Shown here: positions 1 to 9,619 of the stretch, in pieces
Numbering within the stretch: position 1 is the stretch's first letter
Layout: each line of letters begins with the position of its first letter
NCBI GenBank assembly: GCA_030770545.1
Contig: CM061097.1
Coordinates: forward strand, 19,672,501 to 19,736,500
DNA from: Macropodus opercularis
Taxonomy: Eukaryota; Chordata; Actinopteri; Anabantiformes; Osphronemidae
Direction of reading: 5' to 3'
DNA: 64,000 nucleotides
The notes under the pieces: model-generated
The model's input: the letters and a program-made list of their open reading frames with translations, nothing else
The model's database searches: none
Told to the model about the DNA's origin: nothing
Position numbers and translations under genes: made by a program

Positions 1-1500
1 CTCAAACCTTTCAGGCTTCATTTCTTACTGCACCAGAGAAAATCAGCCTCATATGAGGAAATAGTTCATCGTAGGTCTGGACACCAACTGACTCAGCTCA
101 GTTCTAATGTGACCTTCACTGACTGAACTATTTTCTGGTTTGTTTGCTGGTGGCTCTGTCTAAAATCTCTATCTGTCCACACTGAAAGTGAGATTTTATA
201 AAGACCTAAAGTAAAATTCTTGTCTAGTTTTAGTCTTTAGTTAAAGTCTGCAAACACTAACTGTGGACCAAGACATGAAATGAAGACTCAGAACTAAAAG
301 AGACTAAACTACAGTCGCTGTAGTTCTCAGCAGACGCTGCAGTGAAGTGATGTATGTTCATTTCTTTGACCCTGAGCTTCTCGGAGCAGCTGCGTCTCTT
401 TATGCCACTTTGTGTAATGATCAGCTGTTCATTCCTGTAGTAAACTGTAGTTACAATAGCAGCAAAACAGCAGCTACAGCAGCTCTGACTGTTTGTGCTG
501 AGACCTGCTTCGACTCAAACACTGAGAGGACGGATCAGGACTCAGTGAGGAGGGATCCTCCACGTCTCCGTCTGAGGCTTCAGTCACTGGATCAAGACAC
601 TGAAAGCTTCAATAACCTGTTTCACGTCTCAGCTTCATGGACCAACAGCTCAGAGCATTGACTAACAGTCTACACAACAACAACAACATCAGTGGAATGT
701 TTCTGTGGCTCAGCTGATCAGCCCAAAGGACGTGTCTTTGATTGACAGGTTTCTTCTACCAGTAAGGATGGACTCACCTTATCTCTTGTGGTTGTAGTTA
801 CACACTGACCTGCTCCAGCATAAACTACCTGGTTTATTTTCTAATGTCTGTGTCAGGAAATGTCTAATGTGTAAAAACTGAAAATGTGAATAAGAAGCAG
901 AATTTCTCCAGAATCTACTGTAAACTTTAATGTTTGTCCTAAAAAAACTTTGAGACGTCGACTCTGGCTGATGAGATGTTGTCACCAGACGTTAGTTCGT
1001 CTGCTTCAGAAATCCTCTGCTGCAGGAAACAGCTGTTTGATTAATGTTGATTGATCAAGACTTGAGAATGTTCCTGATGGTCCAAATTATCACTGTTGTG
1101 TTTCTTCTACATATTCAACTATTTCAACGCTATTGTAGCAAAGTAAATATTTTATAAATGAGATGTTGTTTAATGCAGTGAAAGCAGTTCACATTTAACA
1201 TCTGTCTAATAAGAGACATCATTTAAAATAATAGACACAGTCCATTAGTTCGGAATTTAAACTTTTGTGTGATATTAATGTTTTAAGCTTTATGATTTCA
1301 AATAAATGACATGACCTTAATGTGTCGCATGACTTTGGATGTGTTGGTTCCGTTTTTGTTCAAGCTAAAACCAGTGTTTTTGTTTTGTGTAGAAATCTCA
1401 ACACTCTAATCAGCTGAATGTAGACAGAGCAACTGTGTCTACAAACTACAAACTCATTCAGCCTTTGCAGATTTATCTTTATACTCACCGACTGATTATC
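1..1500. other. No recognisable gene
   Basis: AT-rich vertebrate-type DNA. A 104-codon open frame at 347-661 (+) has no family resemblance I can see and no convincing splice context, so it is not called. Nothing else is recognised. Confidence 0.5.
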
Positions 1501-1519
1501 GGAGTTAATAACGTTTGAT

Positions 1520-2240
1520 TCTGTTTGTCAGAAGTCTGAAACTCAGGCTGTTCTGTTGTCCTTGTTCTGGGTTGAGACGCAGCCTTGTTGAGGGTCCATC
1601 TGGGGCCACGGGCCCTGAGAGCTGCCCTCAGATTTTTCAGTTTTCCTTCTTCTTGGCTACAGTGGGAATGTTCTCCGCTCTGTGGTTCAGGGTCCTGATG
1701 ACTCCTAGTTTGTGCTGCAGGGGGTGATGAGAGTCAAACAGTAGCTACTGGTCAGTGTGGGTGGGTTTCCTGTAGATTTCTATTTCTAAACTGCTGTCGC
1801 TCTCTCTGATGACTGCTCAGTCCAGAAAGGCCAGGCTGTTGTTCTTGGTGTCTTCTCTGGTGAACCTTACTGTCCACTGCACTTATGTGGTCTGTGAATG
1901 TCTGCACCTCCTGGATCTTGAGCTTCAGGTGTCATCCACATATCTGAACCAATGGGTTGGGGCTGTTCCTGAGAGAGTTGAGAGCTTGGAGCTGAGGGTG
2001 CTGTCCTCTTCCAGTCTGTTTCTAAGACTTGTATGTTCTCTATGTTGAAATGTGGTAAATGTGGAAGTTCTGCTGTGTTGAACGGGACATTAAGACGCTT
2101 CTGTTCTACAGACTTAGCTCTGACTCCATGAGCTTTGTTGGACTCGACGCTCCTGAAGCTGCTGTGCGTTGGAGCACAGGCGTCCTCTGCAAAGGAAACA
2201 GGAGTCAGCAGTAGCTTAGCAGCAGCATTTACCACAACCT
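1520..2240 (-). mobile_element. Penelope-like retroelement remnant (reverse transcriptase C-terminal part)
   Basis: Read on the minus strand, the stretch from about 1870 down to 1560 gives, with interrupting stops, a segment resembling fish Penelope-like (Neptune/Poseidon type) reverse transcriptases. It has a 'NNSLAFLD' block, then 'IYRKPTHTDQ', then 'LLFDSHHPLQHKLGVIRTL', in the expected order and spacing. Upstream (higher coordinates) the reading frame shifts. In-frame stops occur after 'AFLD' and after 'THTDQ', so no functional enzyme is encoded. The family assignment rests on remembered motif order. No GIY-YIG endonuclease module was seen. It is an old, 5'- and 3'-truncated copy. Confidence 0.5.
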
Positions 2241-2817
2241 TTAGTATAAGTCACCTGTAGCTGAGTGACTGACTCAAATACTAATGAGTCATAACCGGCT
2301 GGTCTGAGTGAACCACAGAGCAGAGTTTGCTGAGTCGCTTCTCTCGTCTGTCAGCAGGGGGCGCTGTGAGCAGGTCTCTGCTCTTTCATTATTCTGGTGA
2401 CAAGTTTCTCTCTTTAACCCGGATCCGGGCTAAAACTAAGGAACTGTTCTGTTCATGTCTCCTGTTTAAAGGTCCTGACATCTTAGAAAAGCTCGGACCT
2501 GCCTCGTTCTGCTCAAGGCACAAACATTTAACAGCGTCAGTCTCTGCAAACATGAACAACGAGGAAATAAAACTTTCAGAGAAACCTTCCACTGATTAAC
2601 AACCGACAGCTGAAACAGATGCTTCACTAAAAGTCTCACTTTCTCATTCTCTCCATTAACCTGAAAATCAAGATGTAAAAGAAAGTTTAAATGGAAACAT
2701 CGCTCAGCTTCAGAATGAGCCTCGTTTCGATGATTTATATTATTATTATATTATAGCTTTGTCGTTGGGAAGACGGAAGTTGTACAACGGGGCTCCCAGC
2801 GGAGCATTAACCTCCAA
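2241..2817. other. No recognisable gene
   Basis: Two overlapping short open frames on opposite strands (2327-2599 + and 2389-2592 -) lie here. Neither resembles a known family and neither has splice support. Confidence 0.45.
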
Positions 2818-2979
2818 ATCCAGAGGTTGACTGTCGACTGGCTGTGCTGAATATATAAACACATGATGCCCTTCCCTCCCATGAAACCAGCGAGTCAGCT
2901 GAGCTCCCTCCCTCTGAGTGAATGTTACTCAGAGGGAGGGAGTGCTCTCATTCTCTCTGGCGACAGTCAACCTCTGGAT
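2818..2979. repeat. Nested perfect inverted repeat (hairpin within a hairpin)
   Basis: The outer arms are 19 nt and perfectly complementary: 2818-2836 (ATCCAGAGGTTGACTGTCG) pairs with 2961-2979. Inside them, 2904-2919 (CTCCCTCCCTCTGAGT) pairs perfectly over 16 nt with 2927-2942 around a 7-nt loop. The outer loop also holds unpaired sequence. This could be a small foldback or MITE-like element, or a transcribed hairpin; no target-site duplication was identified. Confidence 0.7.
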
Positions 2980-3389
2980 TCGAACCCACCTTGTGTGAGT
3001 CCAGCTTCACAGCGAACCACAACTGGATCAATTCAAGGTTTGTGGTTTTAAGTCATTAACTTTAATCAGAGAATAAAAATGTGATCTTTTTATTATTTTA
3101 GATGATGTTGTTAATCTGTCTTTTATTAGACAGATGTTAAATGTGAACTCCACCACTTTATTAAATAATGTTCTTCATATCTACTTTATCATATGTTGGA
3201 ATTTATTCCATTGTGTAGCAGTGGCTGCATTCAGTTTACTACAAGGAAACCAAGACTTTGATGAGTCGCTGGTTCATGTTTGAGGACAAGGTTGTGGCCA
3301 CAGCAGCGAGTTAGAAACGTTTCTGCTTCTCTCCCTAAACTCAATGTGTCCATGGTCCTTCCGTTGTATATTAGCTCCATAGTCGTTCC

Positions 3390-3520
3390 CATTAACACTT
3401 TGTCCATAACCCGTAAATACTGCAGACATTGAACCTTCTGCTCTTCTGCTCAGATGCTAAACTGTATGTCATTGTTCTGTACTTGTACATGTGTGATGAC
3501 AATAAAGTTGAATTTAATCA
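3390..3520 (+). mobile_element. L2-type LINE 3' tail
   Basis: The block ends in 'gatgacaataaagttgaatt', closely resembling the conserved 3' terminus of fish L2/jockey-like LINEs ('...aatgacaataaagttgaat'). Only the 3' untranslated end is present and no coding sequence was recognised upstream. It is a 5'-truncated insertion. Confidence 0.5.
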
Positions 3521-4591
3521 TATCTACTCATGATGTGTTCAGGTGCTCATCAGGCATTCTGTGAATCAGTAGATTAGGATGGTAACACAGACACATTTCA
3601 GATGCAGAAATACTCAAACACATGCTGTTTAGACTTGGTTGGGGAACCTGGGGTTCGTCTGTTGGCCTAATGGAATAAACATTTTAGTTAAGCAAGATCA
3701 CGAGGATGTCAGACCATGTGAATGGTGACTAATCTCAGTCTCTGCATAAAAGAAGCTCTTGTTCTAAAACTTATCAGATGACTGCTGAGGTAACTGCTGC
3801 TTCTACATTAAACAGACGATTCATCACATTTCCAGGTTTTGATTCCTTCAATTCTGTTGACAATGAGCAACTCTCAAATTACATACCGATGATAAAACAG
3901 TCTAAGCACGGAGAAGACGTCACAGACTTTCTTCTGTTTCTTTTTTGTTTTTTCACTTAGCCCAGAGATTCCATTTCCTACTTCCTGGACTCCTCCTCCT
4001 CTACGACTGACTGATGAAACTAGAAGCATTTGCTGTAGAAACGCTGAGATGATGAATGTGATCTGAAGAATCAGCGACAGTAACTGAATAAAACTGATAA
4101 AAGCAGCTGGAGAGAAACACGAGTGGTTCAGTCAGAGCTGAACGTCTACTGCATCGTCCACAACCTTTATTTCGCCACAGACCGATTTCATGTCAAACAA
4201 TATTTCCACGGAGCGACGTTAACAACTACCAGCAGGTCAGAAACCTCCCGTCCTGCTGAAGTAGTGGAGCCGTGAGGACGTTTCCCTCCGGTCTCATCTG
4301 AGTTAATGGGAGACGACGACACGTGAACCCAGAACAAATAGTTTGGACTGAAACAGACTTTTCAGGATGAAGATATTTGCATCTCCAGCAGCTGATCTTC
4401 TTCTCTGTCCTTGTCGGTTTGTCGTCAGTGTGATGCCCATGTGGTTCTGTTCCTGTCACGAGAGTCTTATTCAAGTCATGTCTGTCCTGGTCCACTTCTT
4501 AGTCACAGTTCGGTCATCGTGTCACAGTATTCATCAGTTCAGTTCTAAGCCTTTAAATGTTTATGTAGTTGGTTCTTGTCGCTGGGACAAG
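3521..4591. other. No recognisable gene; 5' flank of Ig gene
   Basis: Open frames at 3778-3960 (+) and 4226-4495 (-) have no recognisable content. The right end would hold the promoter and 5' UTR of the Ig gene that starts at 4592, but no clear core promoter motif was found. Confidence 0.4.
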
Positions 4592-4640
4592 ATGATCTTC
4601 AGGATCCTGCTGCTCATCAGCTTCATCTCATGCGTCTCTG
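4592..4640 (+). CDS. Ig V-set gene, exon 1 (signal peptide)
   Basis: Sixteen codons plus one base encode Met, a short polar start, and a Leu/Ile-rich core ending in a plausible Ser-Cys-Val-Ser cleavage region. The donor is gttcgt, a weak match to consensus. Confidence 0.6.
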
Positions 4641-5323
4641 GTTCGTTGACTTTTATCTGTTTGTGTCACTGAATCAACCTGAGAAATAAGATTTGAAAAC
4701 ACATCATGGACACGTGAAGCTGAGGTTCTCTGTGTTTCTGCTCCACAGCATCATTAGTGGTGAACGTGGCCCAGACCTACTATCAGGCAGAGCAGAACCA
4801 CAGCATCACACTGGAGTGGACCTTCACACCCAAACCTGACACGTCCATCACCTCAGTCTACGTCTACTGTGACCTGGTAACTGATCTCAGAGACTCAGTC
4901 CTGTTTCATCTCCATGAAGGTGTTGAGGCCTCAGAGTCTCAGGATCAACAGTTTTCAGGACGAGTCCAGTTTGACAAAGACGTCCTCAGAGAAGGACGAC
5001 TCAGACTCCAACTGTCCAGACTCAGGACTGATGACTCTGGACGGTATGAGTGTAACATCAGAACATCTGATGGTTGGAACGTTGGCAAATGTCGACTCAA
5101 CGTCACTGGTGAGCAGTAAGCAAAAGGAAAACAGTCAAATATCATTTATTCTTTTCCTTCCTGACTCAGACGTGTTTGTGTCTCTCCAGCAGTGACAGAT
5201 GTTCCTGAACCTGAACAAAACATCACAGTAAGTTCAGGATGTTGGTCTCTACTGTGGACTGCGACTGGCAGCAGCAGCTGTTCTCTCTTTGTTGTTATTA
5301 TTTATCAGCTCATTACTAAGTAA
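4592..5323 (+). CDS. Small immunoglobulin V-set membrane or secreted protein
   Basis: Three exons are proposed. 4592-4640 encodes a signal peptide (MIFRILLLISFISCVS). 4749-5108 encodes one V-type Ig domain. A short connecting exon starts at 5190. The acceptors ('ctccacag', 'tctctccag') are good, and phases match (1, then 1). The Ig domain has the first Cys in 'YVYCDLV', Trp in 'LEWTF', the acidic 'RTDDSGRYEC' turn with the second Cys, and an extra Cys in 'GKCRLNV'. The third exon either ends at a donor (gtaagt at 5228) or reads through to a stop at 5321-5323. Read-through gives a 180-residue protein with a hydrophobic C-terminus ('CSLFVVIIYQ') and a total frame divisible by three. It resembles the many single-V-domain fish proteins annotated as B7/PD-L1-like or novel immune-type, so an immune surface role is inferred. 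The exact family is uncertain, and the exon 1 donor (gttcgt) is weak. Confidence 0.65.
4749..5108 (+). CDS. Ig V-set gene, exon 2 (V domain)
   Basis: A 360-nt exon between 'ctccacag' and 'gtgagc' carries the whole V-set domain. It has canonical cysteines, the core Trp, the D-x-G-x-Y-x-C turn, and N-glycosylation sequons (for example NHS and NVT). Confidence 0.75.
5190..5323 (+). CDS. Ig V-set gene, last exon (stalk and C-terminus, two possible ends)
   Basis: It begins after 'tctctccag' with a proline/glutamate-rich linker (VPEPEQNIT). A gtaagt donor at 5228 could splice to an unseen exon. Without splicing, the frame continues through a hydrophobic stretch to the stop at 5321-5323. Which end is used cannot be told from sequence. 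Confidence 0.45.
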
Positions 5324-6361
5324 ACAACATTTGTGCTCAGACTTAATGATCAGAGAAACCAGTTTGATCAACAACAGAAAACAAATGGTTTAAATCCACT
5401 TTTACATGATGGACACAGAAAATCCTGGTTTCTGCTGACAGTTGATAAAACTGGACATGACACACTGCAGAGCTACCGTCACACAGACAGCAGGTAACCA
5501 TGACAACGTGTCCACAGACGTGTTTCCTGTTCTTCAGTTAGTGACCATTGCTTTGACTATGTGGAGGAAAATGTGATCTTCATCTTTACCGTGTCCATTA
5601 TTTTAAGTGATGTTGTTAAACTGTTTCTTATTAGACAGATGTTAATTTAATAAAGTGATAACAGTTCACATTTATGTTCTTCTTTTTAATGTTGAAATGT
5701 ATGTTTTTGGAGTAATTTTTTCTGTCATTATGTCATTCCCCCAAAACGAGCACGGGTTGTAACAGTGATGCTTGGTGCCGTGTTCAGCATCCATCAACCA
5801 ATGGCAGGACAGCATTCACACGTGAACAGACATGATCTAATACTTGTCTCCTCCTTGACCAGTGATGCTGCTAATCATGTTCTCCCCATCCTCCATCACA
5901 TCCTCCTGGTACTTTTCACTGACCCTGTACCTCCTTAATATTTAGCTGATGCTCACAGTAATTAATTGAGTCTAACACAGATCAGCCTTTTGACCTTTAC
6001 TACATACATTTAACAGTGTTGAACTATGTTTCAACTTGGTTACAGTTTATTTGATTTCAACCTTCAAAATCAAACATTTGATTAACACATCATTTCTGTT
6101 GAGGAATCAGTATAAGTAATCATTCTGAGTAATGAAATTCATCATTCATTCATCAAAACTAACTAACATAAGGAAAGTTGTTATGCAATTTGTGTAAAAT
6201 CATGTAGTTGATTACAAGATACAGATTAAAATTTTAAAACTTCAAACTTCATCTCAGGTTTCCACTCTTCCTCCATCAGGCTGTTTGCTCTATTTTTAGT
6301 TTCGGTGTGAACACGTTGTCTTACTAAGTCACTGAGCTGAGAGAACGCTTTTCCACACTGT
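5324..6361. other. No gene recognised; downstream flank of zinc-finger gene A
   Basis: AT-rich sequence. The part right of about 6250 is the 3' flank of zinc-finger gene A. It includes an out-of-frame remnant of an eleventh finger at about 6290-6380 (see the frameshift finding). Confidence 0.5.
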
Positions 6362-7216
6362 TCACACGAGAGACGTTTTTTCTCCAGCGTGAACGCGTTG
6401 GTGTGTTACTAAGCTACTGACCCAAGCAAATGCTTTTCCACACTGTTCACACCAGTGAGGTTTCTCTCCAGTGTGAACACGTCGGTGTGTTACTAAGTTA
6501 CTGAGCCGATTGAATGCTTTTCCACACTGTTCACACCGGTGAGGTTTCTCTCCAGTGTGAACACGTTGGTGTGTCACTAAGCTACTGCGGTGAGAGAACG
6601 CTTTTCCACACTGATCACACGAGTGAGGTTTCTCTCCAGTGTGAACACGTTGGTGTGTTACCAAGTGACTGCGGTGAGAGAACGCTTTTCCACACTGTTC
6701 ACACCAGTGACGTTTCTCTCCAGTGTGAACACGTTGATGTTTTGCTAAGCTACTGAGGCGAGAGAACGCTTTTCCACACTGTTCACACCGGTGACGTTTC
6801 TCTCCAGTGTGAACACGTTGATGTTTTGCTAAGCTACTGAGGCGAGAGAACGCTTTTCCACACTGTTCACACCGGTGACGTTTCTCTCCAGTGTGAACAT
6901 GTTGATGTTTTGCTAAGCTACTGAGGCGAGAGAACGCTTTTCCACACTGACCACATGAGTGAGGTTTCTCTCCAGTGTGAACATGACAGTGGATTTTCAA
7001 ATTGTCTGAGCTGTGGAAAGCTGCTCCACATTCGTTGCAGGTGTGCGGTCTTTCTTTATGAATCTGCTGATGAGAATTGAGGCCACTGCTTGTACTGGAA
7101 GCTTTTCCACACTGGTCCCAGCTGTATGGCTTCTCTCCAGAGTGAACCTTCTGATGCTTCTTTAGCTCTAATGGGCTGGTGAAGGTTTGGTCACATTGCT
7201 GACAGAGATGCAGATT
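6362..7216 (-). CDS. Zinc-finger gene A, zinc-finger exon
   Basis: The exon is 285 codons including the stop and is open throughout. Fingers in order: 1 starts LHLCQQC; 2 is degenerate (YSWDQC); 3 starts HTCNEC; 4 to 6 are near-identical (SRLSSLAKH); 7 and 8 are SHRS type; 9 is NRLSN; 10 is AWVSS. The stop TGA at 6362-6364 follows a run of six A residues (minus strand) that shifts the frame; beyond it an eleventh finger motif continues in another frame. Confidence 0.8.
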   Translation of the reverse strand, partial: NLHLCQQCDQTFTSPLELKKHQKVHSGEKPYSWDQCGKASSTSSGLNSHQQIHKERPHTCNECGAAFHSSDNLKIHCHVHTGEKPHSCGQCGKAFSRLSSLAKHQHVHTGEKRHRCEQCGKAFSRLSSLAKHQRVHTGEKRHRCEQCGKAFSRLSSLAKHQRVHTGEKRHWCEQCGKAFSHRSHLVTHQRVHTGEKPHSCDQCGKAFSHRSSLVTHQRVHTGEKPHRCEQCGKAFNRLSNLVTHRRVHTGEKPHWCEQCGKAFAWVSSLVTHQRVHAGEKTSLV

Positions 7217-9608
7217 CTAAAGTGACAGATATAGAAGAGGAGAAAATTAAATCTCATGATGAAACAAATAGCTACAATACAAAAAGACAGACAATTAAAA
7301 GGCCATGAGTTTTTTTTTTTTAAAAAAAGCAAAGACTTAGAACTGACTGAAATATAACTAAACCTGATCAGAAATGAGACAAAGACTAGATGGTGTCTGT
7401 TTACATGTAAAAGCAGTTTATCCATTGGTTAGTAGATGTTGAACATGCTGTCTAACATTGTTGCCTGGAAACAACCAATGGTGCCATGGAAGTACATGTA
7501 TGGTTATGTTAGGAGACAAAGTCAGCATGACAGCAGAAAATGAGAAAAGAACCCCTGGTTGGACTCGTTGGGAGAGAGCTGCTGACTGTAACGGTCTCTG
7601 TGCGTTTTAAGTTCTGTATCCATCATTCCAACAATTGTTTGTTGTAATTTCTCAGTCATCCTGCTCTTCCATCCACGTCCAGAGACGTTGGCTACAGAGC
7701 CATGAGCTGTAAACCTCTGGATGACTGTGCTCTGTGAACACAGGAACATCATCTCTGGAGATGGTCTGCAGCCTTGAGATTGTCTGTGCTTTTCTCTCAA
7801 ATCCACAGACAATCTCTTCACACTGCTTTTCTCCATGCTCACTGTGACACTGGTTGCTAGTGTGATGACTATTGTCCACAGCTGTTACTTGCCACAGGTT
7901 TGTCTTCACACAAATTAAAGGACCATCACATGCTCAAAAAACCCATCGTTTCTAACTATTTAGAGAGGGTGCCAATACATTTGTCCAATGCAGTCTCTGA
8001 TATGTGTTTCAAAATAAAATCATATTTGAGAACCTAAATATTTGCACCTGCAACAATGGAAGCATTGCCTTTTCTTACAGAACTGCAAGGGTGTCTATAT
8101 TTTGCCATGGCTGTATATAAATGTCTCTGTAACTACTGTACCAAAAAAATCTTAAAGGCCTAAGAATAATAATACAGATTTGCTGAAATCACCCAAAGCA
8201 AATGCTGCAGATCCATGCCGCAAAATTAATCTTTCAGGATGTTTAGAAGCCTTTACAGAGTTTCATCCTGGCTAATGTCAAACATATCTAATCATATAAT
8301 ATTAATAATTAACACTTTATTGACACCAAGGGTTCAAAATTTAGCATTTTCTCCAGGGACAATTCAATGTTTGGAAATGAATCTGAGAACCTGGAATTCA
8401 AACACAAACCCTGGAGTTTATAGGCCACTGCGTAAGTAATCCACAGTCTCTTATGACCAAGATCTGGCAAACATGAGTTCATTCAAACTTAGATCCACAG
8501 GTGACAGTCTGTTGCTAGAATCTCGGGTCAAAACCAAACAGGCTGAAGCTGCTTTTAGCTGCATTTAATGGAACCAACTTCCTGACCATCTGAAACGCGC
8601 CTCAACTTTAAGTCTCTGTACTGGGCTGCTGAACATTTTAGTTTCAGACCTTTTACCTTGTCTGAGTTAACCTCAGTCCATGTGTTTTCTGAGCTTTTAT
8701 TTTGTCTTGACATCACTTCCTGTCTGTCTTTGCATGTGTAAAGAACCTTGAACTAGCTGTGTGTGAAATGTTCTCTATACATGAAACTGCCTTGTCTTTG
8801 CCTGTTGTGTGGCCTTCAGTGTTCAGTCATATGGTTTCATTGTGCTTCGCTGTGTCTTGATATTTCCTGTGACTCAGCATTTTCCCGCTGACCTGTACAT
8901 TTAAATGACCTTCCTCATGTTTTAACTGATACATTTATCTCTTTGTTGAAGCTCGTTCTTTTTTATCCTGTTCAAGCTGCATCAACCAGATTTCGCTGCT
9001 ACATCGTTGGACGTCTGTTCTTACGTTTCCTCTGCGATCATCACTGTTTAGTCAAAGCTTTTACAGCTACACTCGTTCGCTGGATTTTCACTAAAGCATC
9101 AGGGAAAAGCCGCCATGTTGGCTCCCACCACGTCTGCAGCCCGACAAAGACTAAACTGCTTTTAGTGTCGCTATGAGCCGCTTTTAGCGGTGAACTGATC
9201 AGCACCGACCTGTTGGTCTGTGGGACGAGTGTAATCGTTCTCCTGCTCCTCCTTAATTCCACTAGTGGACCAGTCCTGCTCGGTTAAACTCTGGTCCTGC
9301 TGTTCCTCCTTAATTCCACTAGTGGACCAGTCCTGCTCGGTTAAACTCTGGTCCTGCTGTTCCTCCTTAATTCCACTAGTGGACCAGTCCTGCTCGGTTA
9401 AACTCTGGTCCTGCTGTTCCTCCTTAATTCCACTAGTGGACCAGTCCTGCTCGGTTAAACTCTGGTCCTGCTGTTCCTCCTTAATTCCGCTAATGGATTC
9501 GTCCTGCTCGGTAAAACTTGGGTCCAGCTTCTCTATATCGCTCTTGGTCTGGTATTGATAAATGTCCACATCCTCTACTTTCAGTTCCAACTTGTACTGA
9601 TCCGCCAT
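6362..9608 (-). CDS. C2H2 zinc-finger gene A (two coding exons)
   Basis: The N-terminal coding exon is 9608-9210 and the zinc-finger exon is 7216-6362, joined in phase 0 (CAG then GTCGGT donor; CACTTTAG acceptor), giving 417 residues. The N-terminus is acidic and Gln-rich with a 19-residue repeat (see the 57-bp tandem repeat entry). The second exon encodes ten C2H2 fingers with TGEKP-type linkers. Finger 2 has Trp in place of its first Cys and is probably unable to bind zinc. The gene likely encodes a nuclear DNA-binding regulator; its target is unknown. No KRAB, SCAN or BTB domain is visible, which fits fish poly-zinc-finger genes. An acceptor-like 'ctctccacag' precedes the start ATG, so a 5' UTR exon lies upstream. 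The C-terminus is cut by a frameshift. Gene B at 26.4-31.4 kb is its paralogue. Confidence 0.8.
7522..8115 (-). mobile_element. Tc1-like DNA transposon fragment (transposase N-terminal part and terminal repeat)
   Basis: On the minus strand, 7840-7560 encodes in two overlapping frames the N-terminal helix-turn-helix region of a fish Tc1-like transposase. Recognisable blocks are 'FTAHGSVAN', 'GRGWKSRMTEKLQ' and, in the other frame, 'ERKAQTISRLQTISRD'. A Tc1-type terminal-repeat-like piece ('cttgcagttctgtaagaaaa', minus strand) lies at about 8065-8110. The catalytic DDE domain is missing. It lies in the intron of zinc-finger gene A, and a matching fragment sits in the same intron of gene B. Confidence 0.65.
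8460..8830 (+). mobile_element. L2-type LINE C-terminal and 3' end fragment
   Basis: The plus strand reads a decayed 'EAAFSC...WNQLPDHLKRASTLSLY' block, the C-terminal signature of fish L2-like reverse transcriptase ORFs. A 'gtaaagaaccttgaactagc' tail of the same LINE 3' region follows. A shorter homologous piece lies at 28655-28740 in gene B's intron. Confidence 0.6.
8866..9209. repeat. Segmental duplication flank, copy 1 (matches 30810-31214)
   Basis: About 340 bp just downstream of the gene A N-terminal exon closely match 30810-31214 next to the gene B exon. The match includes 'gctgcatcaaccagatttcg' and 'tggctcccaccacgtctgca'. Copy 2 has roughly 65 bp extra. A third partial copy lies at 28766-28870. 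Confidence 0.85.
9210..9608 (-). CDS. Zinc-finger gene A, N-terminal exon with 19-residue repeats
   Basis: The start is ATG at 9606-9608 (MADQYKLELKVEDVD), chosen because gene B has the equivalent ATG at the same place after the shared 'accaggacc' leader. The exon is 133 codons. Four near-identical copies and one diverged copy of a 19-residue unit (SLTEQDWSTSGIKEEQQDQ) fill most of it. If the donor were not used, the frame would read 12 more codons to a stop at 9171. Confidence 0.75.
9245..9500 (-). repeat. 57-bp coding tandem repeat (minisatellite)
   Basis: Period is exactly 57 bp (19 codons). Four units are almost identical at nucleotide level, and the outermost at 9480-9530 has diverged. 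Gene B has only one equivalent unit at 31230-31300, so the array expanded in gene A after the duplication. The period is a multiple of three, so copy-number change keeps the frame. The antisense frame is also open, which is a shadow. Confidence 0.9.
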
Positions 9609-9619
9609 GGTCCTGGTTG

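Noticed and set aside
2962..3000. 'ggattcgaacccacc' resembling a tRNA T-arm
   Set aside because: No acceptor stem, D-arm or anticodon arm fits around it; the sequence is part of the nested inverted repeat.
6514..6756. Plus-strand open frame with 'HTVHTGEVSLQCEH' repeats
   Set aside because: Antisense shadow of the zinc-finger exon.
9245..9500. Regular repeats that could suggest a CRISPR array
   Set aside because: Units are contiguous with no unique spacers and lie in a vertebrate coding exon.
9265..9558. 97-codon plus-strand open frame with 'DQSCSVKLWSCCSSLIPLV' repeats
   Set aside because: It is the antisense shadow of the 57-bp coding repeat in zinc-finger gene A; both strands stay open because the unit is a multiple of three.
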